Source: Ariolimax columbianus
Taxonomy: Eukaryota > Mollusca > Gastropoda > Stylommatophora > Arionidae
Assembly (NCBI GenBank): GCA_036924085.1
Contig: JAVGWX010000007.1
Location: 32,720,453-32,784,452 of the forward strand
Length of the DNA: 64,000 nt
Reading direction: 5' to 3'
Under the pieces are notes generated by a model, which saw only the letters and a program-made list of their open reading frames with translations, was not told where the DNA came from and made no database searches. The position numbers and the translations under genes are program-made. Numbering within the stretch: the stretch's first letter is position 1; every line of letters begins with the position of its first letter. Of this stretch, positions 55,901 through 63,900 are shown in pieces.

Positions 55901-57906
55901 CTGTCAAAGTTTCTCGATACGGGTCACAGTTACGCACCTTTGCCAAGGGTACGACACCACAAATTTCGTCCCTCTACCTAGCCGGGGAGAGGCGGGCGAT
56001 CGTTTTCGGCAAGCCCGCGCTATCTCTCCGTCTGGTGGGACTCAGATCACTGTACGAATACTGGGTCAGAGTCAATCGCAGCGGCGAGAGACCTACCCCA
56101 GAAAAAAAAGTATCCGACCTTGGAGCCAGACACTTACAAATACTCACTTGGAGGTTTGAAACCATAATCTTCTTCAACATATTTTTGGGGGGACTCCACA
56201 CACCTCTTCAAGGGGTTCCGTTAATGTTGGAAGCATTTCATGAGGCCTCATTGGAACTCCCCACACACCTCGTCCAGCAGTCCCGTTAATGTTGGAAGCA
56301 TTTCATGAGGCGTCATTGGAACTCCCCACACACCTCTTCCAGCGGTCCAGTTAATGTTAGAAGCATTTCATGAGGTCTTTTTGGAACCTCACACACATCT
56401 TCCAGCGGTCCAGTTAATGCTAGAACCATTTCATAAGACCTCATTGGAACTCCCCACACACCTCTTCCAGCGGTCCAGTTAATGTTAAAAGCATTTCATG
56501 GGGTCTTTTTGGGAATGTAGTTGAGTCATCGTGTTTCGCATAATGTTGTCTAGTGACTCAAATCGGATTAATTTCAGTGGAATTTTCAGTATGTGAATCA
56601 GTCACAAATCGCAGGTAACCATATCAAGAGATTAGTGAGCCTGTGGAAATGAACATAAGCGGTAGACCAGACCCAATTCATCAACTTAAATGAAACCAAC
56701 AAACTACCGTATTTCATCTGAGAATTGGTCACTGCAGACTATTAGAACATCTATACCGACTGAAGATCTCGCACACCGATAAATGTCCTTGTAAAACAGA
56801 GGCCAGAATTCTGAAAACATTCAACAGGAATGTCCACTCTATAAGGAAATGAGATGCCAGACCTGGCCAGAGGGTGTGGAGCTGAGATAAATTATGTGGG
56901 GTATCCGCTACCAACCTGGTGAGGTATACAGACCATCATGGCGACTGGTTTGCAGATATATCATGAACAAAGATCCTGCACGCAAAGAAGAAAGAGAGCC
57001 TGGCGATCCAGAGGAATGTTGTGTTTGTCCAAGAAAGTACGAATCTGATGCGAAAAATTGGCGATTGCGTTACCATTATGGAACTGCCAAGTTCCCGCAC
57101 TGCCAAATCCTCGATCAAAATGGAAAGCACCGAAGTAATGCTTATCAGCACCTCATCCGCATGTTCTCGGGTGGTAGCTCGCGGTTCTATAAGACTAAGG
57201 TCCGTACTTGGTCAATGATTTCATTACTTTGGCTTGTTGAGGACCTATCCGCTCTCCAATAATGTGCAGCCATCTTGGAAGCGATTGCACCATTCCTTAA
57301 TCTGTGTGATTTTCATGACATGGTCAACGAAAACCTAACCTGAAGATGTTTGAGCAGTCGCGCCAGATGATAAACTGTTCCCGCTGCTTTCCGGTATCTG
57401 GTATGAACCTCTTTGTCGGGGGACGGCGTGGGTAAGTGACACGGCTCACAACCCTGATGGGTGCTGGATTCGATCCCAATTATAGCACTGGCCGTTACCC
57501 CGGGGAAGCAAACCCTTAAAAAATTCAGGAGGAAGCAGACCCTTACATAAAATGCATGCTGAAGTCATATGTACTGGGCCGACAGGCGCAAAATAAAAAC
57601 CACAGTGCAACGCACACCGCTTTTGGGGATTAGAGAAATAAGGTGAAAGAAAATAAAAAATAAAAAAACATAAAACCTGTCGCACCTGCCGTATTCTGAG
57701 AAAATTCTGGCGATGTAGCATCTCCTGAGCCTGCTAGAGAGCCACGTTCTGAGTGCTCAAATTAAGAGGCCTCGGGAGTCTGCCCACCTTCAAGAGATGT
57801 CGTCTTTGCCTCGCTGATATGTATGCTATACCTATAACAGGTTACGTCCTAAGTGGTCAAGTGATTTTGCAGTTTCTGTTCGTCGGAACTAATCGGAAAT
57901 ATATTA

Positions 57907-57963
<57 letters not shown>

Positions 57964-60900
57964 CTATTCTTTCAACACCGGCATCACTGTGGTACAAACT
58001 TACAATGGTTGATCATTTTTGGATTTTCCATTTTCTTGAATGAGATTTTACTTCTGTGCAGATCAGCATTGTTTCCGGTACTCTGAACTTGTGAGCGTTC
58101 GAGTGGTTGTTTGTTGTTGTTGTTGATGTCGCTAATGTCAATCGTGCTGGAGTAAATTACTCTTGACGACTTTAGTTTATGGCGGGTTACAGCGGCTCTC
58201 CGCACGGGACGGCGTGCTGGAGAAGATGTACCGGGTCTTCCTGGTTGTGCAATGGCAGGCTCCTCAGCTTACAATTATGAGGTACACAGTACCGACCATG
58301 ACACCGCTTCCCCCCCCCCCCCCAACTTTGTTAGCTAGACTTTGTGCTGCTCTGGAAGAGAACTTTGTGGAAGTGAAGTGATGTCTTGGTCAGTATCTTT
58401 CACCTGACCCTGACTGCCATAGTCTAATCCGTATGTTTAATCTGAATCTGACTAACATAGTCTGATCAGCATGTTTAATATGAATCTGACTTACATAGTC
58501 TGATCAGTATGTTTATCCTGGCCCTGACTAACATAGTCTGATCAGTATATTTAATCTGAATCTGACTAACATAGTCTGATCAGTATCTGTCCCCTGACCC
58601 TGACTAACATAGTCTGATCCCTATGTTTAATCTGAATCTGACTAACATAGTCTGATCCGTATGTTTATCCTGGCCCTGACTAACATAGTCTGATCAGTAT
58701 GTTTAATCTGAATCTGACTAACATAGTCTGATCAGTTTCTTTAACCTTACCCTGACCAACATAGTCTGATCAGTTTGTTTTGTCTGACCCTGACCAACAT
58801 AGTCTGATCAGTTTGTTTATCTATACTCTGACCAACATAGTCTGGTCAGTTTGTTTTGTCTGACCCTGACCAACATAGTCTGATCAGTTTATTTATCTAT
58901 ACCCTGACCAACATAGTCTGATTAGTTTGTTTATCTATACCCTGACCAATATAGTCTGATCAGTTTGTTTATCTATACCCTGACCAACATAGTCTGATCA
59001 GTTTGTTTTGTCTAACCCTGGCTAACATAGTCTGATCAGTTTGTGTTTCCTGATCCAGAATAATATTTTCTGATCAGTCTATGTTGCTTGTCCGGACGTT
59101 AGTCTCCTCACCTCGAACGAGTTGTAGAAGGTTTGGAACGCTTGTCAAATCATTCTCGATCATCACAATTTGCCCTGTCAGTCTAATTGACGTAGTGCTG
59201 TATGTATCCCTTCAGTTCACAAATATCTTCAATATGTATGCAACTGCTACTACCGCCAATAACGGCACCCAGGTAATGTCGCTGTGGGCACTCAAATTGT
59301 TCCAACTTTGCCAGTTCCTTATCGCTAGTAAAACTCAACGGCTCACGTAAATACACGAGGGGCCTTCAAATGAAAACCTCAAATATATTTTGTAGTAAGT
59401 TTTAAATGTTCGATATTCTGTATATTAACAGGTCTGGCTATATCTGACATGGGAGGTCTTGCAACTGTAATATGGATCAACATCAGTTATACACCGAGTT
59501 TCTTAACAGCGGATCTGCCTTTTGAATCCACGGAACTCACATACGGCTCTTTTGGAATGCTTCATACGTCCTTTTCCCGTATCACTTGCTGGATCACAGC
59601 CTTTATCACACTAGAGAGATGTCTGTGTATAACTGCCCCGTTGAAGGTATGTTTCCTCTTCTTCTTTGCGCTCGGTTTCGTATGCTAATTGTGCAGAAAT
59701 AGCCAAAGCAAAGATGCACGAAGATCCCATAAACGCACTAACAACACCAAAACCCATCACTACTGTACGAAAACCTACCTGGAGGCAGGATATATTTCCA
59801 GAGCTGGTAGAAAATATACTAGGTATTGCAAACAAAAACTGCCAGACTGAAAAAGAAAGGAGAGACACTACCCTAAGCTTCATAACGAAAAGCTACCCAA
59901 GCATGGACTGGACCCATGCATACACCGACGGTTCTGTAACAAACACTACACAGAACGGAGGGGCAGGAGCATTCCTGAACCTACCAAATGGCAGAAAAAT
60001 AACACTGTCATTCGCTACTGGTAAGTACACAAGCAACTTCAGAGCGGAGGCAGAGGCACTGAGGGCGGCAGTGGAAGAAATGGTGACACACAGTGAAAAT
60101 GAGAGCCATATAGTCCTGCTGACAGATGCTCTCGCCGTAGTCACAGCGCTAAAAAGCCAGAAAAACACTGAGCTTAATGACTTAAGAGCAGCACTCTGCA
60201 AACTGTGCCAGCAGTCCGCACCAAAAAGGGTAGTGGTACAGTGGGTTCCGTCACACTGCAACATCCAAGGCAACGAGGAGGCAGACAGACTGGCAAAAGA
60301 AGGTGCAAGACTACCACAAACAGATACCAGTATGACGTACGAAGAATCAAAACGGCTTATCAAAGCCAGATACATGACCAAATGGGAAACCGAACATACT
60401 GGTTACACCAAAAACGATGCCTATTACCAGTTGAACCAAAGAGAGCAGGTCGTTGTCTTCAGACTTCGCACTGGCCACAACAGACTGAGGTACCACCTAT
60501 TCAACAAATTGAAGATAGGGTGTACCGACGAATGCCCGTGCGGTACTGGTAAAATGACCACTGAACATCTGCTGCAGAACTGCCCGACATACGAGGATCA
60601 GAGAGAGCAGATGTGGCCATTACCAGTGGAACTGCAAGACAAGCTCTATGGCAGTGGCGAGAGCCTCAGGATGACCGCCGCTTTTTTCGAAAAAATAATG
60701 GTTACTGTCTGACTGTGTACGCAGAAGAAGAAGAAGAAGTATGCTAATTGTATGCCACCAGATGAGTTGCCTCCATGAAGTGACACGTCAGTCGCAGGTG
60801 CTCAATGGTTCCCCGCAGTTTGTCTTTTATGATACTTTCCCCCGGCCAGGTCTTTTCACGGGAGCTTTGATGCAGTGAACATGTTTGCAGGATGTGTTCA

Positions 60901-63900
60901 GGAGCCTGGGGTCCTCTCTGACATGTGCATTGTGCAGCCTGCGCTGCTTTGATTTTATGCATGTGTGCAATTAGTCTGCAATGACCTGTTCTGAAGCGAA
61001 AAATTGTGATATACTGTTTCCTATTCAGTCTATTGATTGGGTCCTGTGGGTATTTACTGTTTGTTTTCTCTATCGACTGTTTATATTTTTTTGGATGTTT
61101 GCCTTGACTTCTGGCAGTGACACTGGGTGGGTGAATTGTTCTCTTTGTCTTCACTCCCTGTCCAGACTGTATGTTTCAGAAACAGGTATAATTGATTTAT
61201 TTAATCATATTGTCATTTTACTAATAAAGCATTTGGCCAAAACTGCAAGATACCCATTCTCATCTACCTGCATTTCAGCAGCTGCAGTGGGTGCTGTAAT
61301 AGCTTTCAGGGGCTGAGGCTCGTAACACAAGGAACGTAAGTCATATGTTGTAACGTGCTCAGACGGTTGTAGTGGTTCTACGAAAGATTTCAAATGAGAA
61401 CCTAAAAAGTGGGATAGACATTAGAAAAACTATTTAATGGTAAATACATGTTAATATAGTTGCTAAGGATGCCAAGAGTGTCTTGCACGTGCCATCATTG
61501 TGCAGACGAACAACATGACGTCATAATTGCAGTTAAATTATGGCCGCCCCACTATTGATATGCACCAAAAAATAGCAGCGTTGGCGCGAAACCTATAGGA
61601 TTTCATCGGCGAGTGAAGGTTCAGTACGGTGATCCATTCATTTCACTCCAGCTAGTGTATTAGTAGAGTAGGAAGTTTGAACGGCTTTAGTTCTGTAACA
61701 GACTGTCAGACTGTTCCCGACCGGGTCAGTCACATAATTCACGTCGTTTTGAAACCTTCTGCTTCTGCTTCACATATGTACACATATTTGTACCGGAAAG
61801 GTTCATGAGGTAAACAAAAAGGGACAACTATTTCCTTATCTCCGTGTCGCAACAGGCCACTAAGAAGAGTGAGCTTGGGCTTAGCATCTTCTCCGTGTAA
61901 AACCTTTGCTTTAACATAGCATGGTAAATAGTCAAACCTTCATACATACACACACGCACACACACACAAGTATAACGGAAACACACGCTCGCACGTATAC
62001 AAACCTATCTAGACACCTACCTAGACACCTACCTACACACCTACATACACACTTACCTAGACACCTACCTACAAACCTACCTACACACCTACCTAGACAC
62101 CTACCTACAAACCTACCTACACACCTACCTACACACCTACCTAGACACCTACCTACAAACCTACCTAGACACCTACCTACAAACCTACCTACACACCTAC
62201 CTAGACACCTACCTACACACCTACATACACACCTACCTACAAACCTACCTACACACCTACCTACACACCTACCTAGACACCTACCTACACACCTACATAC
62301 ACACCTACCTAGACACCTACCTACAAACCTACCTGCACACCTACCTAGACACCTACCTACAAACCTACCTAGACACCTAACTACACACCTACCTAGACAC
62401 CTACCTACACACCTATCTACACACCTACCTAGACACCTACCTAGACACCTACCTACAAACCTACCTAGACACCTGCATACATGATGACGATGATAACTAT
62501 TCAATGTTGTCGATGACGACCATCGACATTATTCTTGCACCTACATATATACATTCCTTCCTGCCTACCTACCTACCTACCTACCTACATATATACATAC
62601 ATACGTATACATACACACACATACATGCACACACACACACACACACACTAACATCCACAGTGTTATTCATCTATTGCAATCGATGAAAACCACTGTGTCA
62701 TTTCATTCGATGATGCCATGCGTTCTAAGATGGCGTATACGTCTTTTCGAGTCCTGAACTGCCTGCTGCACTTGGCACGTCGCTATAGAACATCCCCTCT
62801 GCTCCAGAGTGAAGGATGCTTTAATGTGAACTGACTTGCGGAGCAATCGTCTCTCCATAGCCTCATTTTTTTTAGTTATCTGATGTCTCTGAATGAAAAA
62901 CCCTCCGTAATACTGCGTTGCCAGTCTGTGAGTTTGGTGGCGATTCGTTTTCAGACATCATGGTTAATTCCGCACTGTATCAGTGATTGCTTAACTGTAT
63001 CCTCGTACCTTTTTCCTCTGTTTATCGCTTTCTCCTTTGTCATTTTGCAATTTACCATAGAGCAGCTCTTCTGAAACATTCTGATCCGACACGCGTACCA
63101 CATGACCATCATATCTTAGCTATGGTGCCCATACCATGGTGTGTATACTTGTCCGCTTTCGGTAACACATCTGTGTTTGTCGCCGTATCCTGCCATCTAA
63201 TCTTCATCTGTTGTCACATACATTGCACATTGAATTCGTTTAATTTCTCAACATGCGACTGTAGACTACAATAGGAGCCGGTTGATGTAGAACCTCTATT
63301 TTTTGTTATACAAATCTGTAGCCGAAGTTTATCCAAGCTGCAACGGAACGATCCATGCATTCTTGCACTACATTCTCCGTATTTGAATGTAAGGTAGTTA
63401 TCCGAATCAACTAAATTACGAAGTGCCTAGCCTCGAAACCACAGCAACACTAGACTAAATGTCACACACATTTCCAGGTAATAATACTAAGGTGCACAAC
63501 TTGTCAACCATCCCTCGTTATAGACGACACTGATATTTTAACAAAACCATGACAATGATTTTGGGATTTCAGTGGTTTAACAGGTTTGCAGGAAAGAAAA
63601 TGACAAAACAGGTAGAATCGTAAATCTAAGTAAGAAGGTGGAGATGGATCTGTCACATGCTGGGTAAGTCCTAGGCCCTTATTAACCAGGAAATCTCATA
63701 AGTAAAGGCAAGGCAGACCAAATGAAAACTGCGAAAAGAAGCATAGAAGCTGATACAAGAAAACAGGAAGAAATTGGAATGAACTGGAAACAATTGTACA
63801 AGATATGAACGTTTGGAGTGGATTGGTTAATGGAATATGCACCATAATGTGAATAACGCCACAAAAAAGGAGACGAGTAGAGGAAGACTCTAAAATGATG

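Larger units (their letters stand above)
52560..56150 (-). mobile_element. rRNA chimera, minus copy, directly 5' of LINE copy B
   Basis: Same order as the plus copy, read on the minus strand: ETS-like DNA (about 56150-55470), 18S 5' part (55469 to about 54195), a second degenerate 18S/28S cycle (about 54110-53930), 28S 3'-end sequence (about 53560-53338) and spacer to about 52600, running straight into the LINE leader (GAAATCGGATGCACTGGACC) and copy B. It lacks the 200 bp duplication of the plus copy and has a SINE inserted at 53650. It extends further 5' than the plus copy. Whether the left edge is a true 5' end is unclear; no target duplication was found. Confidence 0.78.

Noticed and set aside
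39345..56150. The two rRNA chimeras as arms of one inverted segmental duplication with the receptor genes
   Set aside because: One lies upstream of both genes and the other within intron 1 of gene 2; the positions do not mirror, and the sequences adjacent to them are unrelated.
61921..62504. Opposing open frames of 187 and 190 codons (HLPT, GRCV repeats)
   Set aside because: Same reason: a 12 bp period array without stops in either direction.
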